The notes below the pieces were generated by a model. That model searched no databases and was not told the DNA's origin. It saw only the letters and a program-made list of their open reading frames with translations. Source: Luteococcus sanguinis (GTDB lineage Bacteria; Actinomycetota; Actinomycetes; Propionibacteriales; Propionibacteriaceae). From it: a stretch of DNA of 64,000 nucleotides. The stretch is taken from positions 78,643-142,642 of the forward strand of contig NZ_BAAAKI010000014.1 in NCBI RefSeq assembly GCF_039527675.1. The letters run 5' to 3'. Position numbers and translations under genes: made by a program. Within the stretch, counting starts at the first letter, position 1; each line of letters starts with the position of its first letter. Positions 17,369 to 27,865 of the stretch are shown here, piece after piece.

Positions 17369-18169
17369 TCAGGCCTGCTGCTTTCGTGAGTTGTGCACGC
17401 TCGTGCCGACGATGAACACGAGCAGCGCGATGGCGACGTAGTTTGCGTACTTGGCGTAGGTCTTCAGCAGTGCGACGGCCGGTTCGCCGACCCACCACCC
17501 AAAGGCGAAGTAGAGCGCGAGCCAGCAGGTGCTGGCGATGAGGTCGAGCAGCATGAACTTCTTCCAGCCCATGCCGGTGGCGCCGGCGAGCACGAAGATC
17601 ACCTGCATCAGCGGCAACGGGATCGGGATGTAGGCGACGAACATGCCGAGCCAACCCATCTTCTGCGCCCAGCGCTCGGCCCGGGCGTAGTTGCGGGCGG
17701 CGCGCTTGCTCTGCCCGGCCCACACCTCGATCATGCCGCGGCCCCACAGCTTGCCGGCCCACCAGAACACCCAGTCGAACTTGATCGACATCAGCGAGCC
17801 GGCCAGCAGCGCCAGCCACCAGTACCAGGGCTGCAGGCCCTGGGAGGTGAGCGCACCGAGCGCGGCGGTGCCGGAGCGGGATCCGGTAAGGGCCACCAGC
17901 AGCGGCGGGTTGAGCCCGAGCAGCCAGCCGCGCAACGGCAGCATGGCCAGCCCGAACAGGCCCATGAACATGATCCAGCCCATGCACTGCTTGTCAGCCT
18001 TGGTGGGCTCGTTCTTCCACGGCATGCCTGGTTGGTCCCACCACTGGTTCTCCGGCTCGGATGCGGCCGTCGTCGTACCCGCCGACGCATCGGGCATCGC
18101 GTCGGCCGGCCGGGTGCCCCCGACGGGCTCAGGACGTGCGGCCCACGGATCGGGCGGCTGGGTGCTCAC
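17369..18169 (-). CDS. DedA-like (VTT domain) membrane protein
   Basis: A 266-residue protein. Residues 1-60 are a Pro/Ala-rich cytoplasmic tail. Hydrophobic segments follow, around 63-85, 85-125, 170-200 and 215-255. The segment SIKFDWVFWWAGKLWG and the stretch ERWAQKMGWLGMFVAYIPIP resemble the DedA/VTT fold (re-entrant helix with a conserved G-x-P region). DedA-family proteins are proposed lipid scramblases or undecaprenyl-phosphate flippases. The family call is moderate because the best-known Arg/Glu motif is not clear. It is coupled to the 91-residue downstream gene. Confidence 0.6.
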   Translation of the reverse strand: MSTQPPDPWAARPEPVGGTRPADAMPDASAGTTTAASEPENQWWDQPGMPWKNEPTKADKQCMGWIMFMGLFGLAMLPLRGWLLGLNPPLLVALTGSRSGTAALGALTSQGLQPWYWWLALLAGSLMSIKFDWVFWWAGKLWGRGMIEVWAGQSKRAARNYARAERWAQKMGWLGMFVAYIPIPLPLMQVIFVLAGATGMGWKKFMLLDLIASTCWLALYFAFGWWVGEPAVALLKTYAKYANYVAIALLVFIVGTSVHNSRKQQA

Positions 18170-18448
18170 GGGGCAAGGCTACCCGGGCTTTCGCGACCAG
18201 TGCCCACACCCGATTCCCGTCCGAACAGCCCGGCAACAACCCGACCGACAGTGCCAGCCCGCCCCAGTGGTGGATGGTCGCCGGCGCCAGCCGTTGCCCC
18301 AACTCCGGGCGATGTGGGCGGCCTCGTGGACCCACGAGGTGGCCAGCAGGGTGCAGCTCGCGACCAGCACCAGGCCCAGAGGCGGGGCGCCAAAGTGGCC
18401 GACAGCCGCCGTCTTCCATCTCTCCCACGAAGACGACCCGCCTGCCGA
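18170..18448 (-). pseudogene. Possible frameshifted M50-like metalloprotease fragment
   Basis: The stretch 18170-18477 between kbl and the DedA-like gene has no intact convincing gene. On the minus strand one frame, open from 18448, gives a hydrophobic segment running into a zinc-binding HExxH: LVLVASCTLLATSWVHEAAH. At the GGGG run near 18297-18300 the coding-like reading moves to the -1 frame, giving ATIHHWGGLALSVGLLPG. HExxH inside a membrane helix followed about 20 residues later by I-x-x-x-GG is the layout of M50B site-2-type proteases. One missing G would restore the frame. It is too short to be a whole protease. This is a tentative reading. Confidence 0.3.
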
Positions 18449-18477
18449 CTACCTGGAGATCTTTGCGGCGGCGGACG

Positions 18478-19671
<1,194 letters not shown>

Positions 19672-19672
19672 G

Positions 19673-20698
19673 TCAGCTCCATTCCATGATCACCTTGCCA
19701 CCGCGACCATTGCCGGCGGTGGTGAAGGCCTGTTCGAAGTCGGTGTGGTGGAAGCGGTCGGTGATGACGCCGGAGATGTCGAGGCCGCTGCTGATCAGCA
19801 CGCTCATCGCGTACCAGGTCTCGAAGATCTCGCGTCCCGTGACACCCTTGAGGGTCAGCATGTTGAAGATGATCTTGCTGAAGTCGATCGTGGTCGGCTT
19901 GGACGGGGTACCCAGCAATGCGATCCGGCCACCATGGGTCATGTTGTCGATCATGTCCGACAGCGCTACCCCGGAGCCGGACATCTCCAGCCCGATGTCG
20001 AAACCCTCCTTCATGGCGAAGCGCTCGAAGACCTCCGACATGGGCGTCTGCGCCGGGTTGACGGTGTGCGGCAGGCCGAGCGACGCGGCCAGATCCAGTC
20101 GCTGCGAGGAAAGGTCGGACACCACGACGTGTCGGGCGCCGGCGAACTGGGCCACCAGCGCGGCCATGATGCCGATCGGTCCGGCGCCGGTGACCAGCAC
20201 ATCCTCGCCCAGGCAGGGAAACTGCAGGGCCGTGTGCACGGCGTTCCCGAAGGGGTCGAAGATGGCGGCGACGTCCTCGCTGACGCCGGAGCGGTGCACC
20301 CACACATTGCTGGCGGGCATCGCGAAGTACTCACTGAAGCAGCCGGGCACCATGTAGCCGATGCCCTGGGTGTTGCGGCACAGGTGCCGCTTGCCGGCCA
20401 GGCAAGCGCGGCACCGGCCACAGACATAGTGGCCCTCGCCGGAGACGAACTGGCCGACCTCCAGGTCGGTGACGGCAGAGCCCAACTGCACGATCTCGCC
20501 ACAGAACTCGTGCCCGATCACCAGCGGGGCCGAGACCACGCGCTGCGCCCACTCGTCCCAGTTGTTGATGTGCAGATCGGTGCCGCAGATCCCCGTCTTC
20601 TTGACCTTGATCAAGACCTCATTGGGCCCAACCTCGGGTTCGGGCACTTCCTTGAGCTCGAGACCCGGACCTGCGGTCGACTTCACCAGAGCCTTCAC
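19673..20698 (-). CDS. tdh: L-threonine 3-dehydrogenase
   Basis: A 341-residue zinc-dependent medium-chain dehydrogenase. Catalytic zinc ligands lie in GICGTDLHINNWDEWA and GHEFCGEIV. The structural zinc cluster CGRCRACLAGKRHLC is intact, and the NAD site is GAGPIGIMAALVAQ. The N-terminal motif ELKEVPEPEVGPNEVLIKV is typical of Tdh. It oxidises threonine to 2-amino-3-ketobutyrate, which the coupled Kbl converts to glycine and acetyl-CoA. A CACTCCTC just 5' on the + strand gives GAGGAGTG as ribosome site 6 bases before the ATG. It is divergent from sdaA, so both amino-acid catabolic units share a 104-base intergenic region. Confidence 0.96.
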   Translation of the reverse strand: MKALVKSTAGPGLELKEVPEPEVGPNEVLIKVKKTGICGTDLHINNWDEWAQRVVSAPLVIGHEFCGEIVQLGSAVTDLEVGQFVSGEGHYVCGRCRACLAGKRHLCRNTQGIGYMVPGCFSEYFAMPASNVWVHRSGVSEDVAAIFDPFGNAVHTALQFPCLGEDVLVTGAGPIGIMAALVAQFAGARHVVVSDLSSQRLDLAASLGLPHTVNPAQTPMSEVFERFAMKEGFDIGLEMSGSGVALSDMIDNMTHGGRIALLGTPSKPTTIDFSKIIFNMLTLKGVTGREIFETWYAMSVLISSGLDISGVITDRFHHTDFEQAFTTAGNGRGGKVIMEWS

Positions 20699-20802
20699 AA
20701 TTCACTCCTCAGGTTCGTTGTTGCTGAAAATACTCCGGTCGGCCCCGGTGTCCAACCGCAAGACTGTTGGCTTTGGCAGGATGTGTCGGCAGACTGTGCC
20801 CC

Positions 20803-22194
20803 ATGGCAGTCAGCGCCTTCGACATGTTCAAGATCGGCATCGGCCCGTCGTCCTCCCACACGGTCGGCCCAATGCGCGCGGCTGCCCGCTTCGCGGCAGA
20901 GTTGCCGCCCGAGGTCCGGTGCCGAGTCGCCCGAGTCAGGGCCCAACTCTTCGGCTCCCTGGGCGCCACCGGGCACGGCCATGGCTCCCGCCCAGCCGTC
21001 ATCTTGGGGCTCGAGGGTGAATTGCCCGAGAGCGTCGACACCACCACCGCCGCTGCGCGGGCGGACGAGGTGATCAGCGGCCATCGCCTGCGCTTGGGTG
21101 GCGCGTCCGGCATCGAGATCAACTTCGACGAGAACACCGACCTGGTGCTGCATCGGCGCGAGCGCCTGCCCTTCCATCCCAATGGCATGACCTTCGATGC
21201 CTGGGACGAGGCGGGCGCTGTCGTCGCCTCTCGAACCTTCTACTCCATCGGTGGTGGTTTCGTGCTGGAGGATGACGGCTCGGGCCAGCCAAGCCTGCAA
21301 CACGACGCCCGTCCGGTGCCCTTTCCCTTCCGCAGTGGCGAGGAATTGTTGGAGCACTGCCGTGACCACCGCATGTCGATCGCCGAGGTGCAGATGGGCA
21401 ACGAGCTGGCGCTGGGCCGCACCGAGGAGGAGGTGCGCGAGGGGCTGCTGCACATCTGGCAGGTGATGGACGGCTGCATCGCAGCCGGTTGCGCCACCTC
21501 CGGGGTGCTGCCGGGTGGGCTGAAGGTGCGCCGCCGCGCGCACCGCATGCACAAGGACCTGGCCGCTCGGAGCAAGGCGCCGGTGGTCACGATCGACCCG
21601 CTGGCCGCGATGGACTGGCTGACCCTGTGGGCGCTCGCGGTCAATGAGGAGAATGCCGCCGGCGGACGCATCGTCACGGCACCGACGAATGGCGCAGCCG
21701 GCATCATCCCGTCCGTCCTGAAGTATGTGATGACCTACTTGCCCAATGCCGGGGAGTGGGCACCTGTCGACTTCCTGCTGAGCGCCGCCGCGATCGGGGC
21801 GATCTACCAGCAGTCGGCGTCGATCTCGGGCGCCGAGGTCGGATGCCAGGGCGAGGTGGGCGTGGCCTGTTCGATGGCGGCCGCCGGGCTGTGCGAGGTG
21901 CTGGGCGGCAGCCCTCAGCAGGTGAGCAATGCTGCGGAGATCGGCCTGGAGCACCATCTGGGGCTCACCTGCGACCCCGTCGGGGGCCTGGTGCAGATTC
22001 CCTGCATCGAGCGCAATGCGGTGGCCGCCGTGCAGGCGATCACTGCGGCGCGACTCGCCCTGCAGGGTGACGGGGCGCAGGTCGTGAGCCTCGACCAGGT
22101 GATCAAGACGATGATGATGACCGGCAAGGACATGTCGACCAAGTACAAGGAGACCGCCCGCGGCGGTCTGGCGGTCAACATCGTCGAGTGCTGA
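20803..22194 (+). CDS. sdaA: L-serine ammonia-lyase, iron-sulfur type, single chain
   Basis: A 463-residue enzyme that deaminates serine to pyruvate. It starts with the conserved MAVSAFDMFKIGIGPSSSHT and includes HGTGHGHGS-like ATGHGHGSRPAVILGLEG. The 4Fe-4S cysteines are recognisable in GCIAAGCATSG, VGCQGEVGVACSM and LTCDPVGGLVQIPC. Both the N-terminal beta domain and the C-terminal catalytic domain are in one chain, as in E. coli SdaA. ATG 20803 is chosen from the conserved N terminus; an earlier ATG at 20767 gives an unconserved extension. With tdh-kbl and glyA it forms the serine/threonine/glycine capacity of this window. Confidence 0.95.
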   Translation: MAVSAFDMFKIGIGPSSSHTVGPMRAAARFAAELPPEVRCRVARVRAQLFGSLGATGHGHGSRPAVILGLEGELPESVDTTTAAARADEVISGHRLRLGGASGIEINFDENTDLVLHRRERLPFHPNGMTFDAWDEAGAVVASRTFYSIGGGFVLEDDGSGQPSLQHDARPVPFPFRSGEELLEHCRDHRMSIAEVQMGNELALGRTEEEVREGLLHIWQVMDGCIAAGCATSGVLPGGLKVRRRAHRMHKDLAARSKAPVVTIDPLAAMDWLTLWALAVNEENAAGGRIVTAPTNGAAGIIPSVLKYVMTYLPNAGEWAPVDFLLSAAAIGAIYQQSASISGAEVGCQGEVGVACSMAAAGLCEVLGGSPQQVSNAAEIGLEHHLGLTCDPVGGLVQIPCIERNAVAAVQAITAARLALQGDGAQVVSLDQVIKTMMMTGKDMSTKYKETARGGLAVNIVEC

Positions 22195-22301
22195 TCAGCC
22201 GCCCGGTGCAACCCGGGGCTGGCAACCGTGGAGGCTGCCGTACGACCACGAGCACGCGCCACAGTCTGCGGCGGCCGTGCGCACGAGTGCGGCGGGGGTG
22301 C

Positions 22302-22317
22302 GAGGGGTCATCCCCTC
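22302..22317 (-). terminator. Short hairpin between sdaA and the monooxygenase gene
   Basis: GAGGGG, TCAT loop, CCCCTC: a 6 bp stem 5 bases past the stop of the minus-strand monooxygenase gene and about 107 bases past the sdaA stop. No T tract. It is only suggestive of a terminator. Confidence 0.35.
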
Positions 22318-22322
22318 ACCGA

Positions 22323-22613
22323 TCAGACTGCGTGGTACTTGATGGTGCGACGGGGCTCGGCCATCAGGTCGGCGACGTCTTCACGCCACTTCAGGTAGTG
22401 CGCCTGGGTCTTGTGGAATTCCAGGTCCTCGGGGTCGTCGTAGTGCTCGACCAGGCAGAAGATCGTCGGGTCGTCGTCCGACTGGATGCAGTCGAAGACC
22501 TGGACCCCCGGCTCCTGGCGGCTGGCCTCGGCATTCGCCAGCGATGCAGCCTTGAAGGCCTCGACGCCGTCGTCGGTGGTGTGGACATTGCAGTGGACGA
22601 TGAGCATGGTCAT
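22323..22613 (-). CDS. Antibiotic biosynthesis monooxygenase-domain protein (LsrG/YgiN-like)
   Basis: A 96-residue dimeric ferredoxin-like (ABM) domain. The pattern LIVHCNVHTTDDGVEAFKAA, then EPGVQVFDCIQSDDDP, then LVEHYDDPEDLEFHKTQAHY resembles LsrG (phospho-AI-2 isomerase) and YgiN quinol monooxygenases, which share the HK-x-x-x-HY segment. Because no lsr genes are near, AI-2 processing is not supported and a general ABM/quinone role is as likely. ATG at 22613 is chosen; the Met two codons later is an alternative. The longer open frame to 22712 overlaps the promoter region of the divergent ABC gene. Confidence 0.78.
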   Translation of the reverse strand: MTMLIVHCNVHTTDDGVEAFKAASLANAEASRQEPGVQVFDCIQSDDDPTIFCLVEHYDDPEDLEFHKTQAHYLKWREDVADLMAEPRRTIKYHAV

Positions 22614-22785
22614 CCCCGTTCTGCGGCGGTGGCCGCGCGCTTGATAACTGTTTGACCACACATTAGTGACCCCCCTGCCGAGTGGGGCGTGGGCTGTGGG
22701 AGAGTGTCCCAATGGACCTCGCAGAGGCCCATTCCACTACGGATCGTCGGGCACGTACCTGCCCGTGGAAAGGAAGTATGCCGTT

Positions 22786-23883
<1,098 letters not shown>

Positions 23884-23906
23884 AGCACGACCCCCCGAGA
23901 GGGCAA

Positions 23907-23943
23907 CAGGAGCCCCCGTCGCATGCAGCGGCGGGGGCTCCTG
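23907..23943 (+). terminator. Terminator of the ABC ATPase gene
   Basis: A 16-position stem (23907-23922 with 23928-23943, one G-T pair) with a 5-base loop, starting 24 bases after the stop. It also lies in front of the stop of the convergent wall-hydrolase gene and so may work in both directions. Confidence 0.85.
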
Positions 23944-23969
23944 CTCGTCCGAGGGGTGGGGATGAGCGA

Positions 23970-24857
23970 TCAGTTCACGCTGACGTGGACATGGTCATAG
24001 TGGTTGGCCGTGACGCCGCCCCGGTCGGACATGGCACGCCAGCCCTCGGAGCTGCGCTGGACACTCCAGATGTGCTGGCTCCAGATCACGTACTTCACGC
24101 CCAGCTCCTCCGCGTGCTCCTGCAGGTAGGCGGCGATCTCGTCGCCGAGCGCCTTGCCTTCGGCGGTCGAGTAGTCAGGGATCATCAGGTCCACCGCGTG
24201 GCCGGTGCCATGGTCCTGGGCGTCCGATCCGGAGCGCAGACCGCCAATGGAGGTGATCTCGGGGAAGTCGCCGCTGATCGCCTGGATCACCTTGACGGCG
24301 TTCGCCGACAGCCCGGCCGTGCTGACCGTGGTCGAGCTGGCGTAGTTCACGGCAGTCGACGAGGTGGAGGCAGCGGCAGTGGTCGCGCTCGATGAGGACG
24401 TCCCGCTCGAGGCGGACGTCGTGCTCGACGAGGACGTCGTGGCGCTGACCAGCGCGGTGCGAACGGGTGCCGTTGCAGCCGTCCGGGTGCCGGTGGCGGT
24501 CGATGCCTTCTTCAGCTGGGCGTAGCTCGTTGTCGTCGCGGCGGAGGCCTTGGGAGCGAAGCGATCGGTGGTACTGGGAGCGGAGCGATCGGCGGTGCTG
24601 GGAGCGAAGCGATCGGTGGTACTGGGAGCGAAGCGATCGGCGGTGCTGGGAGCGAAGCGATCGGTGGTACTGGGAGCGAAGCGATCGGTGGTGCTGGGAG
24701 CCGGACGCTGGGCGTCGGTGCTGGGCTTCGTCCCGGACGACCGATGCCCCGACTGGTCAGGGCCGGTGGAGGCCTGGGCAGTGGTGACCAGTCCGCCGGC
24801 CATGATGGCCGTGGTGGCGAGGGTGGCGGCTGCCCTGCGGGTGGTGATGAGTGCCAT
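23970..24857 (-). CDS. Secreted M15-like peptidoglycan peptidase with tandem-repeat linker
   Basis: A 295-residue exported protein: signal peptide (residues 1-30, ending TAQAS), a linker with six near-identical 8-residue repeats (APSTTDRF and variants, residues about 55-102), a Ser/Thr/Ala low-complexity stretch to about 175, and a C-terminal domain. The last 110 residues contain GGLRSGSDAQDHGTGHAVDL and NHYDHVHVSV, whose His/Asp pattern is that of a zinc D-Ala-D-Ala carboxypeptidase-like (M15/VanY-like) fold. Wall cleavage is inferred. The linker repeats are exact at DNA level. AAGGAG lies 9 bases before the ATG. Confidence 0.75.
   Translation of the reverse strand: MALITTRRAAATLATTAIMAGGLVTTAQASTGPDQSGHRSSGTKPSTDAQRPAPSTTDRFAPSTTDRFAPSTADRFAPSTTDRFAPSTADRSAPSTTDRFAPKASAATTTSYAQLKKASTATGTRTAATAPVRTALVSATTSSSSTTSASSGTSSSSATTAAASTSSTAVNYASSTTVSTAGLSANAVKVIQAISGDFPEITSIGGLRSGSDAQDHGTGHAVDLMIPDYSTAEGKALGDEIAAYLQEHAEELGVKYVIWSQHIWSVQRSSEGWRAMSDRGGVTANHYDHVHVSVN
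24551..24694. repeat. Six tandem 24 bp repeats coding an 8-residue linker unit
   Basis: Six direct copies of a 24 bp unit beginning TGGGAGCGAAGCGATCGG, at 24551, 24575, 24599, 24623, 24647 and 24671, differing at only a few positions (T/C in GGYGGT, A/G in GCGRAG, A/G in GTRC). A partial seventh copy starts at 24695. Being a multiple of three, copy-number change keeps the reading frame of the wall hydrolase. Confidence 0.95.
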
Positions 24858-24867
24858 GGGACGTCTC

Positions 24868-24897
24868 CTTGATGGTTCTGGGCTTGATGGTTCTGGG
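24868..24897. repeat. Two tandem 15 bp repeats in the wall-hydrolase leader
   Basis: CTTGATGGTTCTGGG occurs twice in direct tandem at 24868-24882 and 24883-24897, just before the ribosome site of the minus-strand gene. The repeat would be transcribed as part of its leader. No function is evident. Confidence 0.7.
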
Positions 24898-24991
24898 GCG
24901 ACATGAGCGCCCCGGCTGGTCCTTCCAGCAGTCTTGCGGCGCCCTCGAAAGTAGGTTCACCTGAGAGAAAGCCCAAGGAAAACTGAGTAAT

Positions 24992-25006
24992 TCACATTTT
25001 TTGTGA
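24992..25006. promoter_or_regulatory. Small dyad in the divergent metB/wall-hydrolase region
   Basis: TCACA, five T, TGTGA: a perfect 5-base inverted repeat 62 bases upstream of metB and 135 bases upstream of the hydrolase start. The local A+T-rich sequence contrasts with the surroundings and is where promoters would be expected. It may be a regulator site; which one is unknown. Confidence 0.35.
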
Positions 25007-25067
25007 CGTGGCTGTCCGGTCTCTGAGTGCCCATGGATCTCCTACCTTGCTCATATAGCCTCGTGGA

Positions 25068-26228
25068 ATGAACTTTGAGCCCAGCAGGATGACCCGTGGC
25101 CTCGTCTCCGGACTGAACTCGGACCCCCTGGGCGCGGTCATCCCCCCGATCTACCTGAGCACCAACTACGGCTTCGACTTCCCCGGTGACGCGCCTGACT
25201 ACGACTACGTCCGCGCCGGCAACCCAACCCGTCGCGCACTGGAGGAGGCCCTGGCCACCCTCGAGGGCGGTGCTGGATGCACCACCACCGCCAGCGGCAT
25301 GGCCGCGGTGACGCTCGTCGTCGAGACCTTCGTACCGGTCGGCGGACGCGTCATCGCCCCGCACGACTGCTACGGCGGCACCTGGCGACTGCTTCAGCGA
25401 CTGGCCGACAAGGGACGCCTGGAGCTGGACTTGGTGGACCTGACCGACCTCGATGCCGCCCGGGCAGCCCTCGCGACGCCCGCCGCACTGGTCTGGGTGG
25501 AAACCCCGTCCAACCCCCTGATGCGCCTCACCGACACGGCCGCCATCGCGGCCGCTCGTCCCGAGGGCGCGCTGCTGGTGGTGGACAACACCTTCTGTTC
25601 GCCGGCACTGCAGCGTCCCTTCGAGCACGGCGCCGACCTGGTCGTCCACTCGACCACCAAGTTCATCAACGGCCACAGCGACTCCCTTGGTGGTGCGGTG
25701 ATCGCGGCCAGCCCCGAGCACGCCGAGGAGCTGGCCATCTGGTGCAACACCCTCGGCCTGCCCGGAGCGGCCTTCGACGCCTGGCTGACCTTGCGCGGGC
25801 TGCGCACGCTGGACGCCCGGATGCGTGTGCACGAAGAGAATGCAGCCGCCGTGGTGGCCGCGCTGGTGGCACACCCGGCCGTCACGGCCGTGCATCACCC
25901 GTCCCTGCCGGAGCATCCCGGTCACGAGCTGGCCGCGCGCCAGCAGTCCGGTTTCGGATCCGTGCTGAGCTTCGAGATCGCCGGTGGACTGCCGGCGGTC
26001 ACGGCCTTCGCCAAGGCCCTGCAGGTGTTCACACTGGCCGAGTCATTGGGCGGCACCGAGAGCCTGGCTGCCCACCCGGCGACGATGACGCACGCGTCCA
26101 TGCCGCCAAAGATCCAGGCGGCGGCTGGCATCACCGACGGACTGGTCCGTCTGTCCGTGGGGCTCGAACAACCCGAAGACCTGGTCGCCGACCTGGTCCA
26201 GGCCCTGGACGCCACAACCGCTGGGTGA
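25068..26228 (+). CDS. metB: Cystathionine gamma-synthase (trans-sulfuration PLP enzyme)
   Basis: A 386-residue Cys/Met-metabolism PLP enzyme, closely like E. coli MetB. Seen: YDYVRAGNPTRRALEEALA, APHDCYGGTWRLL, ETPSNPLMRLTD, the cofactor Asp in LLVVDNTFCSPALQ, and the PLP lysine in VVHSTTKFINGHSD. The C terminus FTLAESLGGTESL and ATMTHASMP is also conserved. It joins O-acyl-homoserine with cysteine to make cystathionine for methionine synthesis; the acyl group (acetyl, typical of actinobacteria, or succinyl) cannot be read off. ATG 25068 is the first Met of the conserved region. A weak GGAAT lies just before it. It is divergent from the wall-hydrolase gene. Confidence 0.92.
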   Translation: MNFEPSRMTRGLVSGLNSDPLGAVIPPIYLSTNYGFDFPGDAPDYDYVRAGNPTRRALEEALATLEGGAGCTTTASGMAAVTLVVETFVPVGGRVIAPHDCYGGTWRLLQRLADKGRLELDLVDLTDLDAARAALATPAALVWVETPSNPLMRLTDTAAIAAARPEGALLVVDNTFCSPALQRPFEHGADLVVHSTTKFINGHSDSLGGAVIAASPEHAEELAIWCNTLGLPGAAFDAWLTLRGLRTLDARMRVHEENAAAVVAALVAHPAVTAVHHPSLPEHPGHELAARQQSGFGSVLSFEIAGGLPAVTAFAKALQVFTLAESLGGTESLAAHPATMTHASMPPKIQAAAGITDGLVRLSVGLEQPEDLVADLVQALDATTAG

Positions 26229-26274
26229 ATCCCATTCGGTGTCCAGCCAGGGAAACGACTGGCAGACTGGTCAG

Positions 26275-27654
26275 GTGCCTAGATTCCTGTCGGCCAAGCC
26301 GGACGCCGGACTGATCCCGCTGCCCTGGGGCACCCCGCTGGAGGAATGGCCGGTCGACCTCCTGGTGGCGCTCCCCCGCGGCATCTCGCGACACGTCGTG
26401 CGCTTCATCCGCGTGGACGACACGGTCTACGCGGCCAAGGAGGTCATCGAGCACCTGGCGATCCACGAGTACCGGATGCTGCACGACCTGATGCGGCTGG
26501 GCACTCCGTCCGTGGAACCCACCGGCGTCGTGACCGGGCGCCTCACCCCGGACGGTCGTCCGCTGGACCCCGTCCTGATCACCCGGCACCTTCAGTTCTC
26601 GCTGCCCTACCGCGCGCTGTTCAGCCAGGGTGTTCGCCAGGAGACGGTGATGAGGCTGCTGGATGCGCTCGTCGTGCTGCTGGCCCGCCTGCACCTGCTG
26701 GGCTTCCTGTGGGGCGACGTCTCGCTGTCCAATGTGCTGTTCCGACGGGACGCGGGCGAGTTCGCCGCCTACCTCGTGGACGCCGAGACCGGTGAGCTGC
26801 ACACCCAGCTCAGCGATGGCCAGCGCGAACACGACCTGGCCATCGCACGCACCAACCTCTTCGGCGAGTTCTGCGACCTCGAGGCCGGCGGGATGCTCGA
26901 TGAGGCGCTCGACCCGCTGGTGCTGGTCGAGACGATCGAGGCCCGCTACCGGGAACTGTGGAACGAGCTGACCGGGGCCGAGGAGTTCGCCGGCTCGGAA
27001 CTGCACCGGATCGAGTCACGCGTCCGGCGGCTCAATGCACTGGGCTATGACGTCGCCGAGCTGGACATCCAGACCTCCCCGGACGGGCACACGATCCGGC
27101 TGCAACCCAAGGTCGTCGACGCCGGCCACCACAGCCGACGCCTGATGCGCCTGACCGGGATCGACGCCGAAGAGAACCAGGCCCGACGCCTGCTCAACGA
27201 CCTCGACACCTACCGGGCGCGCAACAACCTGCAGAACATGGACGAGGCGGTGGTGGCCCACAAGTGGCTCACCGAGAGCTACGAACCGGTCATCGCCACC
27301 ATCCCCCTCGACCTGACCGGCAAACGCGATGCGGCACAGTTCTTCCACGAGGTGCTCGACTACCGCTGGTATGCGTCCCAGCGTGTCTTCCGCGAGGTCC
27401 CCCTGGTCGAGGCGGCGCACGGCTACGTCAAGGACGTCCTGCGCAACCTGCCCGACGAGGCGATCAGCGCCGACGCGATGACCCAGGTCACCGAGGGACG
27501 AGTGCTGGAGAACCCCTACGACCCGAGCAAGGGCTTCGTGGACGAGTACGAGCAGAAGCCCTATGACCCCTGGGAGGACGGGATCGAGGTCGAGGAGCTC
27601 GGCCCCACGATGGGGTTCGACATCGACGCCCTGCGCGCCAAGGCCAAGGGCTGA
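26275..27654 (+). CDS. DUF4032 protein with kinase-like N-terminal domain
   Basis: A 459-residue protein typical of actinobacteria. The N-terminal half reads like a lipopolysaccharide-kinase/RIO-like fold: a candidate Lys in VYAAKEVIEHLAIHE, a Brenner-like catalytic loop LWGDVSLSNVLF, and a DFG-like YLVDAETGE. The DUF4032 domain follows from about residue 240 (YRWYASQRVFREVPLVEAAH, and ENPYDPSKGFVDEYE at the end). Substrate unknown. GTG 26275 is chosen because the family begins PRFLSA; an earlier GTG at 26239 adds 12 residues. It follows metB by 46 bases on the same strand. Confidence 0.8.
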   Translation: MPRFLSAKPDAGLIPLPWGTPLEEWPVDLLVALPRGISRHVVRFIRVDDTVYAAKEVIEHLAIHEYRMLHDLMRLGTPSVEPTGVVTGRLTPDGRPLDPVLITRHLQFSLPYRALFSQGVRQETVMRLLDALVVLLARLHLLGFLWGDVSLSNVLFRRDAGEFAAYLVDAETGELHTQLSDGQREHDLAIARTNLFGEFCDLEAGGMLDEALDPLVLVETIEARYRELWNELTGAEEFAGSELHRIESRVRRLNALGYDVAELDIQTSPDGHTIRLQPKVVDAGHHSRRLMRLTGIDAEENQARRLLNDLDTYRARNNLQNMDEAVVAHKWLTESYEPVIATIPLDLTGKRDAAQFFHEVLDYRWYASQRVFREVPLVEAAHGYVKDVLRNLPDEAISADAMTQVTEGRVLENPYDPSKGFVDEYEQKPYDPWEDGIEVEELGPTMGFDIDALRAKAKG

Positions 27655-27676
27655 GCCGAACGCCCTGCACATCGAT

Positions 27677-27726
27677 CGTGCCCCCAGCTGGAACCCAGGT
27701 ACTCCTGGAACCCAGCTGGGGGCACG
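27677..27726 (+). terminator. Long nested hairpin after the DUF4032 gene
   Basis: A perfect 15 bp stem, 27677-27691 with 27712-27726, encloses a second 5 bp stem (CCAGG at 27695-27699, CCTGG at 27704-27708). It starts 22 bases after the stop. There is no T tract, so an intrinsic terminator is likely but not certain. Confidence 0.65.
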
Positions 27727-27865
27727 GTCATCTTCGTCGACGTGGCTGGCCGGATGGTGGCGGCTGCGCCTGCCCTGGGCCCCCTCGTGAGCGGCTCTGG
27801 ACCTGTCCTCGGGATCGGCCTCGTGAGCACCACCCGTTGGCAAAACTCTCGGCCATGGCCGCAAT

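Noticed and set aside
18166..18393. A 75-codon frame in the kbl-DedA gap as a gene
   Set aside because: Composition (many Pro, Trp, Arg) and lack of any motif indicate a shadow; another frame of the same stretch carries the HEAAH signal.
22323..22613. An AI-2 (lsr) quorum-sensing locus
   Set aside because: Only one LsrG-like domain is present; there is no lsrK, lsrR, lsrF or AI-2 transporter nearby.
24551..24694. A CRISPR array
   Set aside because: The 24 bp units are contiguous with no spacers and lie in frame within a secreted-protein gene.
24858..25067. A c-di-AMP (ydaO) riboswitch before the wall hydrolase, or an S-box before metB
   Set aside because: I looked for the conserved cores of both and did not find them; only a short tandem repeat and a small dyad are visible.
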